Assembly: GCA_033032865.1 (NCBI GenBank)
Contig: JAWHQI010001491.1
Span: forward strand, 1 to 64,000
Length of the DNA stretch: 64,000 nucleotides
Origin: Dactylorhiza incarnata
Taxonomy: Eukaryota; Streptophyta; Magnoliopsida; Asparagales; Orchidaceae
Direction of reading: 5' to 3'
Program-made: the position numbers and the translations under genes
Notes under the pieces: generated by a model
What the model was told of the DNA's origin: nothing
The model's input: only the letters and a program-made list of their open reading frames with translations
The model's database searches: none
Shown here: one piece after another, positions 9,845 to 24,000 of the stretch
Position numbering within the stretch: position 1 is the first letter of the stretch
How the letters are laid out: the number at the start of each line of letters is the position of its first letter

Positions 9845-11704
9845 TTTTAGGAATGAGCTCGAAGCCCTACATTCATTGAAGCACAAGTTTTACCCATTGT
9901 AGCTCATTTAGTTGTCGATATATAGCGGGTTGCACTGGTAATGCGAAATTTAGCTCCAAATGACACATAAACTTGAAACAGCCATAACTTTTGATCAGGT
10001 TGTCTGATTTTTGCTCACAAAACCTCTTCGAAATGAGCTTCGAGCCATACATTCAATGGAGAGTAAGTTTTACCCAATCTAGTTCATTTATTGTTCGATA
10101 TACATTGAGTTGTAGTGGTAATGTGAGATTTAGCTCCAACTGGCACCTACTTCAAACAGCTATAACTTTTGATCTGGTTGTCCGGATTTTGCCCAAAACA
10201 CCTTTTCGCAATGAGCTCAGAGCCATACATCCTATGGAGAATAGGATTTACTCGATCGAGTTCATTTAGAGGTCGGTGGATAGTGGATTACAGTGGAAAT
10301 AAGGGATTTTGCTCCAATTGACACCTAAACTTAAAACATCCATAAATTTGATCTCGTTGTCAGATTTTTACCCACAACACCTTTTCGGAATGAGATCGGA
10401 GCACTGCATCCAATTGACAATAAGTTTTACCCATTCTAGTTCATTTAGTGGTTGATCTAAAGTGGGTTGCAGTGATAATGTGGGATTTAGCTCCAAATGA
10501 CACAAACTTCAAACAGACAGAACTCTTGATCCAGTTGCCCAATTTTTGCCCACAATACCTTTTAGAATGAGCTCGGAGGCCTACATCCAGTGGAGAGTAG
10601 GATATAACCATTCAAGTTCATTTATTGTTCGATATACAGTGGGTTCCAGTGGTTATGCGGGTTGGTAAGAAGGTATTTAGCTTGAAAGGAGACCTAATCT
10701 TCAAATATCCGTAACTTTTGATCCGGTTGTCCGATTTTCGCCCACAAAACCTTTTCTGAATGAGATCGGAGCCAAAAATCCAATGAAGAACAATTTTAAC
10801 CCATTCAAGTTCATTTAGAGGTCGGTATACAATGGGTTGTACTGGTAATACTAGATTTCGCTCCAAATGACACATAAATTTCAAAATGAAAGAATTTTAG
10901 ATGCGATTTGTAGTGAAAGTAAGAGATTTAGCTACAAATGACACTCAAACTTTAAACATCAATAACTTTTGATCCGGTAATCTGATTTTACCCCCATAAC
11001 ACCTTTTAGGAATGAGCTCGGAGCCCTACATTCATTGAAGCACAAGTTTTACACATTGCAGCTCATTTAGTTGTCGATATATAGCGGGTTGCACTGGTAA
11101 TTCGAAATTTAGCTCCAAATGACACCTAAACTTGAAACAGCCATAACTTTTGATCAGGTTGTCTGATTTTTGCTCACAAAACCTCTTCGAAATGAGCTCC
11201 GAGCCATACATTCAATGGAGAGCAAGTTTTACTCAATCTAGTTCATTTAGTGGTCGATATACATTGAGTTGTAGTGGTAATGTGGGATTTAGCTCCAACT
11301 GGCACCTAAACTTCAAACAGCTATAACTTTTGATCCGGTTGTTTGGATTTTGCCCAAAACAACTTTTCGCAATGAGCTCAGAGCCATACATCCTATGGAG
11401 AATAGGATTTACTCGATCGAGTTCATTTAGAGTTCGGTGGATAGTGGATTGCAGTGGAAATGAGAGATTTTGCTCCAATTGACACCTAAACTTAAAACAT
11501 CCATAAATTTGATCCGGTTGACAGATTTTTGCCCACAACACCTTTTCGAATGAGATCGGAGCCCTGTATCCAATGGACAACAAGTTTTACCCATTCTAGT
11601 TCATTTAGTGGTTGATCTACAGTGGGTTGCAGTGGTAATGTGGGATTTAGCTCCAAATGACACATAAACTTCAAACAGACAGAACTCTTGATCCAGTTGC
11701 CCAA
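9845..11704. repeat. Satellite 1, first block (~180-bp monomers)
   Basis: Monomers begin around the phrase GAATGAGCTCGGAGCC, seen at 9851, 10031, 10209, 10388, 10565, 10758 and 11010, giving spacings of 180, 178, 179, 177, 193 and 252 bp. The six types together make a 1159-bp higher-order repeat. The 252-bp type contains a ~75-bp partial internal duplication around AGAATTTTAGATGCG. Most monomers carry the phrase ATAACTTTTGATCCGG. No coding function; open frames through it are incidental. Confidence 0.9.
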
Positions 11705-12039
11705 TAGCTCCCAAGCCTATAAATAGGCAGGCCCCCAAGCCTATAAATAGGGGGCGGCACTGTTCACAAGACACACACACTCGAATCCAAGAGCTCGCTT
11801 GTCTGAGCTGCGGTCTCGAGTTTCCCGTCTTGCGAACTGTTTGACCAGCCGGCTTCTACTTTCCTGCACTTGTAACAGCTACTTTTCAATCAAAGGAAAG
11901 CCCGTCGCAGGAGTGGCATTTGCTGAGGCGGGCGAAGTCTGGCCTCGACCGCTGCTAGCGTTCTGAATTCTCTAATCAAATAATAACCGATAATCCGCAA
12001 CCCTCGATTTCTTTCGGAGGCGCACTTTTGAATCGAACA
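11705..12039 (+). mobile_element. LTR fragment captured inside satellite 1
   Basis: The downstream ~320 bp of the copy A LTR, from just before the TATA box to the terminal AACA, appears again here and is followed by the same satellite monomer start as at 9845. Its left edge carries a second short copy of CCCAAGCCTATAAATAGG at 11710-11727, a templated filler next to the breakpoint in the satellite monomer. The fragment differs from the copy A LTR by scattered substitutions. Confidence 0.88.
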
Positions 12040-15000
12040 TTTTAGGAATGAGCTCGAAGCCCTACATTCATTGAAACACAAGTTTTACCCATTGTAGCTC
12101 ATTTAGTTGTCGATATATAGCGGGTTGCACTGGTAATGCGAAATTTAGCTCCAAATGACACATAAACTTGAAACAGCCATAACTTTTGATCAGGTTGTCT
12201 GATTTTTGCTCACAAAACCTCTTCGAAATGAGCTTCGAGCCATACATTCAATGGAGAGCAAGTTTTACCCAATCTAGTTCATTTATTGTTCGATATACAT
12301 TGAGTTGTAGTGGTAATGTGGGATTTAGCTCCAACTGGCACCTACTTCAAACAGCTATAACTTTTGATCTGGTTGTCCGGATTTTGCCCAAAACACCTTT
12401 TCGCAATGAGCTCAGAGCCATACATCCTATGGAGAATAGGATTTACTCGATCGAGTTCATTTAGAGGTCGGTGGATAGTGGATTACAGTGGAAATAAGGG
12501 ATTTTGCTCCAATTGACACCTAAACTTAAAACATCCATAAATTTGATCCGGTTGTCAGATTTTTGCCCACAACACCTTTTCGGAATGAGATCGGAGCACT
12601 GCATCCAATGGACAATAAGTTTTACCCATTCTAGTTCATTTAGTGGTTGATCTAAAGTGGGTTGCAGTGGTAATGTGGGATTTAGCTCCAAATGACACAT
12701 AAACTTCAAACAGACAGAACTCTTGATCCAGTGGCCAATTTTTGCCCACAATACATTTTAGAATGAGCTCGGAGGCCTACATCCAGTGGAGAGTAGGATA
12801 TAACCATTCATTTATTGTTCGATATACAGTGGGTTCCAGTGGTTATGCGGGTTGGTAATATTGTATTTAGCTTGAAAGGAGACCTAATCTTCAAATATCC
12901 GTAACTTTTGATCCGGATGTCCGATTTTCACCCACAATACCTTTTCGGAATAAGATCGGACCCCAAAATCCAATGGAGAACAATTTTTACCCATTCAAGC
13001 TTGTTTAGAGGTCGATATACGATGGGTTGTACTGGTAATACTACATTTAGCTCCAAATGACACATAAATTTCAAAATGAAAGAATTTTAGATGCGGTTTG
13101 TAGTGAAAGTAAGAGATTTAGCTACAAATGACTCTCAAACTTAAAACATCAATAACTTTTGATTCGGTTGTCTGATTTTTCCCCCCACAATACCTTTTAG
13201 GAATGAGCTCGGAGCTCTACATTCATTGAAGCACAAGTTTTACCCATTGCAGCTCATTTAGTTGTTGATATATAGTGGGTTGCACTGGTAATGCGAAATT
13301 TAGCTCCAAAGACACCTAAACTTGAAACAACCATAACTTTTGATCAGGTTATTTGATTTTTGGTCACAAAATCTCTTCGAAATGAGCTCCGAGTCATACA
13401 TTCAAGGGAGAGCAAGTTTTACCCAATCTAGTTCATTTAGTGGTCGATATACATTGAGTTATGGTGGCAATGTGGGATTTAGCTCCAACTGGCACCTAAA
13501 CTTCAAACAGCTATAACTTTTGATCCGGTTGTCCGGATTTTGCCCAAAACACCTTTTCACAATGAGCTCAGAGCCATACATCCTATGGATAATAGGATTA
13601 CTCGATTGAGTTCATTTAGAGGTCAGTGGATAGTGGATTGCAGTGGAAATGAGGGATTTGCTCCAATTGACACCTAAACTTAAAACATCCATAAATTTGA
13701 TCCGGTTGTCAGATTTTTGCCCACAACACCTTTTCAGAATGAGATCGGAGCACTGTATCCAATGGACAACAAGTTTTACCCATTCTAGTTCGTTTAGTGG
13801 TTGATCTACAGTGGATTGCAGTGGTAATGTGGGATTTAGCTCCAAATGACACATAAACTTCAAACAGACAGAACTCTTAATCCAGTTGCCCAATTTTTGC
13901 CCACAATACCTTTTAGAATGAGCTCGGAGCCCTTCATCCAATGGAGAGTAGGATATAACCATTCAAGTTCATTTATTGTTCGATATACAGTGGGTTCCAG
14001 TTGTTATGCGGGTTGGTAAGAAGGTATTTAGCTTGAAAGGAAACCTAATCTTCAAATATCCGTAACTTTTGATCCGGTTGTCCGATTTTCGCCCACAATA
14101 CCTTTTCGGAATGAAATCGGAGCCCAAAATCCAATGGAGAACAATTTTAACCCATTCAAGCTCGTTTAGAGGTCGATATACAATGGGTGGACTGGTAATA
14201 CTAGATTTAGCTACAAATAACACATATATTTCAAAATGAAAGAATTTTAGATACGGTTTGTAGTGAAAGTATGAGATTTAGCTACAAATGACACTCAAAC
14301 TTTAAACATCAATAAATTTTGATCCAGTTGTCTGATTTTACCCCCATAACACCTTTTAGGAATGAGCTCGGAGCACTTCATTTATTGAAGCACAAGTTTT
14401 ACCCATTGCAGCTCATTTAGTTGTCGATATATAGCAAGTTGCACTGGTAATGCGAAATTTAGCTCCAAATGACACCTAAACTTGAAACAGTAATAACGAT
14501 CAGGTTATCTGATTTTTGCTCACAAATCCTCTTCGAAATGAGCTTCGAGCCATACATTCAATGGAGAGCAAGTTTTAACCAATCTAGTTCATTTATTGGT
14601 CGATATACATTGAGTTGTAGTGGTAATGTGGGATTTAGCTCCAACTGGCACCTAAACTTCAAACAACTATAACTTTTGATCCGGTTGTCCGGATTTTGCC
14701 CAAAACACCTTTTCGCAATGAGCTCAGAGCCATACATCCTATGGAAAATAGGATTTACTTTATCGAGTTCATTTAGAGGTCGGTGGATAGTGGATTGCAG
14801 TGGAAATGAGAGATTTTGCTCCAATTGACACCTAAACTTAAAACATCCATAAATTTGATCCGGTTGTCAGATTTTTGCCCACAACACCTTTTCGGAATGA
14901 GATCGGAGCACTGCATCCAATGGACAATAAGTTTTACCCATTCTAGTTCTTTTAGTGGTTGATCTATAGTGGGTAGCAGTGGTAATGTGGGATTTAGATC

Positions 15001-18000
15001 CAAATGACAGATAAACTTCAAACAGACATAACTCTTGATCCAGTTGCCCAATTTTTGCCCGCAATACCTTTTAGAATGAGCTCGGAGGCCTAAATCCAGT
15101 GGAGAGTAGGATATAACCATTCAAGTTCATTTATTGTTCGATATACAGTGGGTTCCAGTGGTTATGCGGGTTGGTAATAAGGTATTTAGCTTGAAAGGAG
15201 ACCGAATCTTCAAATATCCGTAACTTTTGATCCGGTTGTCCGATTTTCGCCCACAATACCTTTTCAGAATGAGATCGGAGCCCAAAATTCAATGGAGAAC
15301 ATTTTTTACCCGTTCAAGCTCGTTTAGAGGTCGATATACAATGGGTTGTACTGGTAATACTATATTTAGCTCCAAATGACACATAAATTTCAAAATGAAA
15401 GAATTTTAGATGCGGTTTGTAGTGAAAGTAAGAGATTTAGCTAGAAATACCACTCAAACATAACACATCAATAACTTTTGATTCGGTTGTCTAATTTTCC
15501 CCCCACAACACCTTTTAGGAATGAGCTCGGAGCCCTACATTCATTGAAGCACAAGTTTTACCCATTGCAGCTCATTTAGTTGTCGATATATAGCGGGTTG
15601 CACTGGTAATGCGAAATTTAGCTCCAAAGACACTTAAAATTGAAATAGCAATAACTTTTGATCCGGTTGTCTGATTTTTGCTCACAAAACCTCTTCGAAA
15701 TAAGCTCCGAGCCATACATTCAATGGAGAGCAAGTTTTACCCAATCTAGTTCATTTAGTGGTCGATATACATTGAGTTGTAGTGGTAATGTGGGATTTAG
15801 CTCCAACTGGCACCTAAACTTCAAACAGCTATAACTTTTGATCCGGTTGTCCGGATTTTGCCTAAAACACCTTTTTGCAATGAGCTCAGAGACATACACC
15901 CTATGGAGAATAGGATTTACTTGATTGAGGTCATTTAGAGGTCGGTGGATAGTGGATTGCAGTGGAAATTAGGGATTTTGCTCCAATTGACACACAAACT
16001 TAAAACATCCATAAATTTGATCCGGTTGTCAGATTTTTGCCCACAACACCTTTTCAGAATGAGATCGGAGCCCTGCATCCAATGGACAACAAGTTTTACC
16101 CATTCTAGTTCGTTTAGTGGTTGATCTACAGTGGGTTGCAGTGGTAATGTGGGATTTAGCTCCAAATGACACATAAACTTCAAACAGACAGAACTCTTGA
16201 TCCAGTTGCCCAATTTTTGCCCACATACATTTTAGAATGAGTTCGGAGGCCTACATCCAGTGGAGAGTAGGATATAACCATTCAAGTTCATTTATTGTTC
16301 GATATACAGTGGGTTCCAGTGGTTATGCGGGTTGGTAAGAAGGTATTTAGCTTGAAAGGAGACCTAATCTTCAAATATCCGTAACTTTTGATCCGGTTGT
16401 CCGATATTCGCCCACAATACCTTTTCGGAATGAGATCGGAGCCAAAAATCAAATGAAGAACAATTTTAACCCATTCAAGTTCATTTAGAGGTCGATATAC
16501 AATGGGTTGTACTGGTAATACTAGATTTCGCTCCAAATGACACATAAATTTCAAAATGAAAGAATTTTAGATGCAATTTGTAGTGAAAGTAAGAGATTTA
16601 GCTACAAATGACACTCAAACTTTCAACATCAATAACTTTTGATCCGGTAATATGATTTTACCCCCATAACACCTTTTAGGAATGAGCTCGGAGCCCTACA
16701 TTCATTGAAGCACAAGTTTTACACATTGCAGCTCATTTAGTTGTCGATATATAGCGGGTTGCACTGGTAATTCGAAATTTAGCTCCAAATAACACCTAAA
16801 CTTGAAACAGCCATAACTTTTGATCAGGTTGTCTGATTTTTGCTCACAAAACCTCTTTGAAATGAGCTCCGAGCCATACATTCAATGGACAGCAAGTTTT
16901 ACTCAATCTAGTTCATTTAGTGGTCGATATACATTGAGTTGTAGTGGTAATGTGGGATTTAGCTCCAACTGGCACCTAAACTTCAAACAGCTATAACTTT
17001 TGATCTGGTTGTTTGGATTTTGCCCAAAACAACTTTTCGCAATGAGCTCAGAGCCATACATCCTATGGAGAATAGGATTTACTTGATCGAGTTCATTTAG
17101 AGTTCGGTGGATAGTGGATTGCAGTGGAAATGAGAGATTTTGCTCCAATTGACACCTAAACTTAAGACATCCATAAATTTGATCTGGTTGACAGAGTTTT
17201 GCCCACAACACCTTTTCGAATGAGATCCGAGCCCTGTATCCAATGGACAACAAGTTTTACCCATTCTAGTTTATTTAGTGGTTGATCTACAGTGGGTTGC
17301 AGTGGTAATGTGGGATTTAGCTCCAAATGACACATAAACTTCAAACAGACAGAACTCTTGATCTAGTTGCCCAATTTTTGCCCACAATACCTTTTAGAAT
17401 GAGCTCGGAGGCCTTCATCCAATGGAGAGTAGGATATAACCATTCAAGTTCATTTATTGTTCGATATATAGTGGGTTCCAGTGGTTATGCGGGTTGGTAA
17501 GAAGGTATTTAGCTTGAAAGGAGACCTAATCTTCAAATATTCTTAACTTTTGATCCGGTTGTCCGATTTTCGCCCACAATACCTTTTCGGAATATGATTT
17601 ACTCGATCGAGTTCATTTACAGGTCGGTGGATAGTGGATTGCAGTGGAAATGAGGGATTTGCTCCAATTGACACCTAAACTTAAAACATCCATAAATTTG
17701 ATCTGGTTGCCAGATTTTGCCCACAACACCTTTTCGGAATGAGATCGGAGCCCTGTATCCAATGGACAACAAGTTTTAAACATTCTAGTTTATTTAGTGG
17801 TTGATCTACAGTGGGTTGCAGTGGTAATGTGGGATTTAGCTCCAAATGACACATAAACTTCAAACAGACAGAACTCTTGATCCAGTTGCCCAATTTTTGC
17901 CTAAAATACCTTTTAGAATGAGCTCGGAGGCCTTCATCCAATGGAGAGTAGAATATAACCATTCAAGTTCATTTATTGTTTGATATACAGTGGTTCCAGT

Positions 18001-21000
18001 GGTTATGCGGGTTGGTAAGAAGGTATTTAGCTTTAAAGGAGACCTAATCTTCAAATATCCGTAACTTTTGATCCGGTTGTCCAATTTTCGCCCACAATAC
18101 CTTTTCGGAATGAGATCGGAGCCCAAAATCCAATGGAGAACAATTTTAACCCATTCAAGCTCGTGTAGAGGTCGATATACAATGGGTGGACTGGTAATAC
18201 TAGTTTTAGCTCCAAATGACACATAAATTTCAAAATGAAAGAATTTTAGATGCGGTTTGTAAGAGATTTAGCTACAAATGACACTCAAACTTTAAACATC
18301 AATAACTTTTGATACGGTAATCTGATTTTACCCCCACAACACCTTTTAGGAATGAGCTCGGAGCTCTACAATCATTGAAGCACAAGTTTTACACATTGCA
18401 GCTCATTTAGTTGTCGATATATAGCGGGTTGCACTGGTAATGCGAAATTTAGCTCCAAATGACACATAAACTTGAAACAGCCATAACTTTTGATCAGGTT
18501 GTCTGATTTTTGCTCACAAAACCTCTTCGAAATGAGCTTCGAGCCATACATTCAATGGAGAGCAAGTTTTACCCAATCTAGTTCATTTATTGGTCGATAT
18601 ACATTGAGTTGTAGTGGTAATGTGGGATTTAGCTCCAACTGGCACCTAAACTTCAAACAGCTATAACTTTTGATCCGGTTGTCCGGATTTTGCCCAAAAC
18701 ACCTTTTCGCAATGAGCTCAGAGCCATACATCCTATGGAGAATAGGATTTACTTGATCGAGTTCATTTAGAGGTCGGTGGATAGTGGATTGCAGTGGAAA
18801 TGAGAGATTTTGCTCCAATTGACACCTAAACTTAAAACATCCATAAATTTGATCCGGTTGTCAGATTTTTGCCCACAACACCTTTTCGGAATGAGATCGG
18901 AGCACTGCATCCAATGGACAATAAGTTTTACCCATTCTAGTTCTTTTAGTGGTTGATCTACAGTGGGTAGCAGTGGTAATGTGGGATTTAGATCCAAATG
19001 ACAGATAAACTTCAAACAGACATAACTCTTGATCCAGTTGCCCAATTTTTGCCCGCAATACCTTTTAGAATGAGCTCGGAGGCCTAAATCCAGTGGAGAG
19101 TAGGATATAACCATTCAAGTTCATTTATTGTTCGATATACAGTGGGTTCCAGTGGTTATGCGGGTTGGTAATAAGGTATTTAGCTTGAAAGGAGACCGAA
19201 TCTTCAAATATCCGTAACTTTTGATCCGGTTGTCCGATTTTCGCCCACAATACCTTTTCAGAATGAGATCGGAGCCCAAAATCCAATGGAGAACAATTTT
19301 TACCCATTCAAGCTCGTTTAGAGGTCGATATACAATGGGTTGTACTGGTAATACTAGATTTAGCTCCAAATGACACATAAATTTCAAAATGAAAGAATTT
19401 TAGATGCGGTTTGTAGTGAAAGTAAGAGATTTAGCTAGAAATACCACTCAAACTTAACACATCAATAACTTTTGATTCGGTTGTCTAATTTTTCCCCCAC
19501 AACACCTTTTAGGAATGAGCTCGGAGCCCTACATTCATTGAAGCACAAGTTTTACCCATTGCAGCTCATTTAGTTGTCGATATATAGCGGGTTGCACTGG
19601 TAATGCGAAATTTAGCTCCAAAGACACTTAAAATTGAAACAACAATAACTTTTGATCAGGTTGTCTGATTTTTGCTCACAAAACCTCTTCGAAATAAGCT
19701 CCGAGCCATACATTCAATGGAGAGCAAGTTTTACCCAATCTAGTTCATTTAGTGGTCGATATACATTGAGTTGTAGTGGTAATGTGGGATTTAGCTCCAA
19801 CTGGCACCTAAACTTCAAACAGCTATAACTTTTGATCCGGTTGTCCGGATTTTGCCCAAAACACCTTTTTGCAATGAGCTCAGATCCATACACCCTATGG
19901 AGAATAGGATTTACTTGATTGAGGTCATTTAGAGGTCGGTGGATAGTGGATTGCAGTGGAAATTAGGGATTTTGCTCCAATTGACACATAAACTTAAAAC
20001 ATCCATAAATTTGATCCGGTTGTCAGATTTTTGCCCACAACACTTTTTCAGAATGAGATCGGAGCCCTGCATCCAATGGACAACAAGTTTTACCCATTCT
20101 AGTTCGTTTAGTGGTTGATCTACAGTGGGTTGCAGTGGTAATGTGGGATTTAGCTCCAAATGACACATAAACTTCAAACAGACAGAACTCTTGATCCAGT
20201 TGCCCAATTTTTGCCCACATACCTTTTAGAATGAGTTCGGAGGCCTACATCCAGTGGAGAGTAGGATATAACCATTCAAGTTCATTTATTGTTCGATATA
20301 CAGTGGGTTCCAGTGGTTATGCGGGTTGGTAAGAAGGTATTTAGCTTGAAAGGAGACCTAATCTTCAAATATCCGTAACTTTTGATCCGGTTGTCCGATA
20401 TTCGCCCACAATACCTTTTCGGAATGAGATCAGAGCCAAAAATCCAATGAAGAACAATTTTAACCCATTCAAGTTCATTTAGAGGTCGATATACAATGGG
20501 TTGTACTGGTAATACTAGATTTCGCTCCAAATGACACATAAATTTCAAAATGAAAGAATTTTAGATGCGATTTGTAGTGAAAGTAAGAGATTTAGCTACA
20601 AATGACACTCAAACTTTCAACATCAATAACTTTTGATCCGGTAATCTGATTTTACCCCCATAACACCTTTTAGGAATGAGCTCGGAGCCCTACATTCATT
20701 GAAGCACAAAGTTTTACACATTGCAGCTCATTTAGTTGTCGATATATAGCGGGTTGCACTGGTAATTCGAAATTTAGCTCCAAATAACACCTAAACTTGA
20801 AACAGCCATAACTTTTGATCAGGTTGTCTGATTTTTGCTCACAAAACCTCTTTGAAATGAGCTCCGAGCCATACATTCAATGGACAGCAAGTTTTACTCA
20901 ATCTAGTTCATTTAGTGGTCGATATACATTGAGTTGTAGTGGTAATGTGGGATTTAGCTCCAACTGGCACCTAAACTTCAAACAACTATAACTTTTGATC

Positions 21001-24000
21001 TGGTTGTTTGGATTTTGCCCAAAACAACTTTTCGCAATGAGCTCAGAGCCATACATCCTATGGAGAATAGGATTTACTTGATCGAGTTCATTTAGAGTTC
21101 GGTGGATAGTGGATTGCAGTGGAAATGAGAGATTTTGCTCCAATTGACACCTAAACTTAAAACATCCATAAATTTGATCTGGTTGACAGAGTTTTGCCCA
21201 CAACACCTTTTCGAATGAGATCGGAGCCCTGTATCCAATGGACAACAAGTTTTACCCATTCTAGTTTATTTAGTGGTTGATCTACAGTGGGTTGCAGTGG
21301 TAATGTGGGATTTAGCTCCAAATGACACATAAACTTCAAACAGACAGAACTCTTGATCTAGTTGCCCAATTTTTGCCCACAATACCTTTTAGAATGAGCT
21401 CGGAGGCCTTCATCCAATGGAGAGTAGGATATAACCATTCAAGTTCATTTATTGTTCGATATATAGTGGGTTCCAGTGGTTATGCGGGTTGGTAAGAAGG
21501 TATTTAGCTTGAAAGGAGACCTAATCTTCAAATATTCTTAACTTTTGATCCGGTTGTCCGATTTTCGCCCACAATACCTTTTCGGAATATGATTTACTCG
21601 ATCGAGTTCATTTAGAGGTCGGTGGATAGTGGATTGCAGTGGAAATGAGGGATTTGCTCCAATTGACACCTAAACTTAAAACATCCATAAATTTGATCCG
21701 GTTGCCAGATTTTTGCCCACAACACCTTTTCGGAATGAGATCGGAGCCCTGTATCCAATGGACAACAAGTTTTAAACATTCTAGTTTATTTAGTGGTTGA
21801 TCTACAGTGGGTTGCAGTGGTAATGTGGGATTTAGCTCCAAATGACACATAAACTTCAAACAGACAGAACTCTTGATCCAGTTGCCCAATTTTTGCCCAC
21901 ATACCTTTTAGAATGAGTTCGGAGGCCTACATCCAGTGGAGAGTAGGATATAACCATTCAAGTTCATTTATTGTTCGATATACAGTGGGTTCCAGTGGTT
22001 ATGCGGGTTGGTAAGAAGGTATTTAGCTTGAAAGGAGACCTAATCTTCAAATATCCGTAACTTTTGATCCGGTTGTCCGATATTCGCCCACAATACCTTT
22101 TCGGAATGAGATCGGAGCCAAAAATCCAATGAAGAACAATTTTAACCCATTCAAGTTCATTTAGAGGTCGATATACAATGGGTTGTACTAGTAATACTAG
22201 ATTTCGCTCCAAATGACACATAAATTTCAAAATGAAAGAATTTTAGATGCGATTTGTAGTGAAAGTAAGAGATTTAGCTACAAATGACACTCAAACTTTC
22301 AACATCAATAACTTTTGATCCGGTAATCTGATTTTACCCCCATAACACCTTTTAGGAATGAGCTCGGAGCCCTACATTCATTGAAGCACAACTTTTACAC
22401 ATTGCAGCTCATTTAGTTGTCGATATATAGCGGGTTGCACTGGTAATTCGAAATTTAGCTCCAAATGACACCTAAACTTGAAACAGCCATAACTTTTGAT
22501 CAGGTTGTCTGATTTTTGCTCACAAAACCTCTTCGAAATGAGCTCCGAGCCATACATTCAATGGACAGCAAGTTTTACTCAATCTAGTTCATTTAGTGGT
22601 AATGTGGGATTTAGCTCCAACTGACACCTAAACTTCAAACAGCTATAACTTTTGATCCGGTTGTTTGGATTTTGCCCAAAACAACTTTTCGCAATGAGCT
22701 CAGAGCCATACATCCTATGGAGAATAGGATTTACTTGATCGAGTTCATTTAGAGTTCGGTGGATAGTGGATTGCAGTGGAAATGAGAGATTTTGCTCCAA
22801 TTGACACCTAAACTTAAAACATCCATAAATTTGATCTGGTTGACAGAGTTTTGCCCACAACACCTTTTCGAATGAGATCGGAGCCCTGTATCCAATGGAC
22901 AACAAGTTTTACCCATTCTAGTTTATTTAGTGGTTGATCTACAGTGGGTTGCAGTGGTAATGTGGGATTTAGCTCCAAATGACACATAAACTTCAAACAG
23001 ACAGAACTCTTGATCTAGTTGCCCAATTTTTGCCCACAATACCTTTTAGAATGAGCTCGGAGGCCTTCATCCAATGGAGAGTAGGATATAACCATTCAAG
23101 TTTATTTATTGTTTGATATATAGTGGGTTCCAGTGGTTATGCGGGTTGGTAAGAAGGTATTTAGCTTGAAAGGAGACCTAATCTTCAAATATTCTTAACT
23201 TTTGATCCGGTTGTCCGATTTTCGCCCACAATACCTTTTCGGAATATGATTTACTCGATCGAGTTCATTTAGAGGTCGGTGGATAGTGGATTGCAGTGGA
23301 AATGAGGGATTTGCTCCAATTGACACCTAAACTTAAAACATCCATAAATTTGATCCGGTTGCCAGATTTTTGCCCACAACACCTTTTCGGAATGAGATCG
23401 GAGCCCTGTATCCAATGGACAACAAGTTTTAAACATTCTAGTTTATTTAGTGGTTGATCTACAGTGGGTTGCAGTGGTAATGTGGGATTTAGCTCCAAAT
23501 GACACATAAACTTCAAACAGACAGAACTCTTGATCCAGTTGCCCAATTTTTGCCCACAATACCTTTTAGAATGAGCTCGGAGGCCTTCATCCAATGGAGA
23601 GTAGAATATAACCATTCAAGTTCATTTATTGTTTGATATATAGTGGTTCCAGTGGTTATGCGGGTTGGTAAGAAGGTATTTAGCTTTAAAGGAGACCTAA
23701 TCTTCAAATATCCGTAACTTTTGATCTGGTTGTCCAATTTTCGCCCACAATACCTTTTCGGAATGAGATCGGAGCCCAAAATCCAATGGAGAACAATTTT
23801 AACCCATTCAAGCTCGTGTAGAGGTCGATATACAATGGGTGGACTGGTAATACTAGTTTTAGCTCCAAATGACACATAAATTTCAAAATGAAAAAATTTT
23901 AGATGCGGTTTGTAGTGAAAGTAAGAGATTTAGCTACAAATGACACTCAAACTTTAAACATCAATAACTTTTGATACGATAATCTGATTTTACCCCCACA

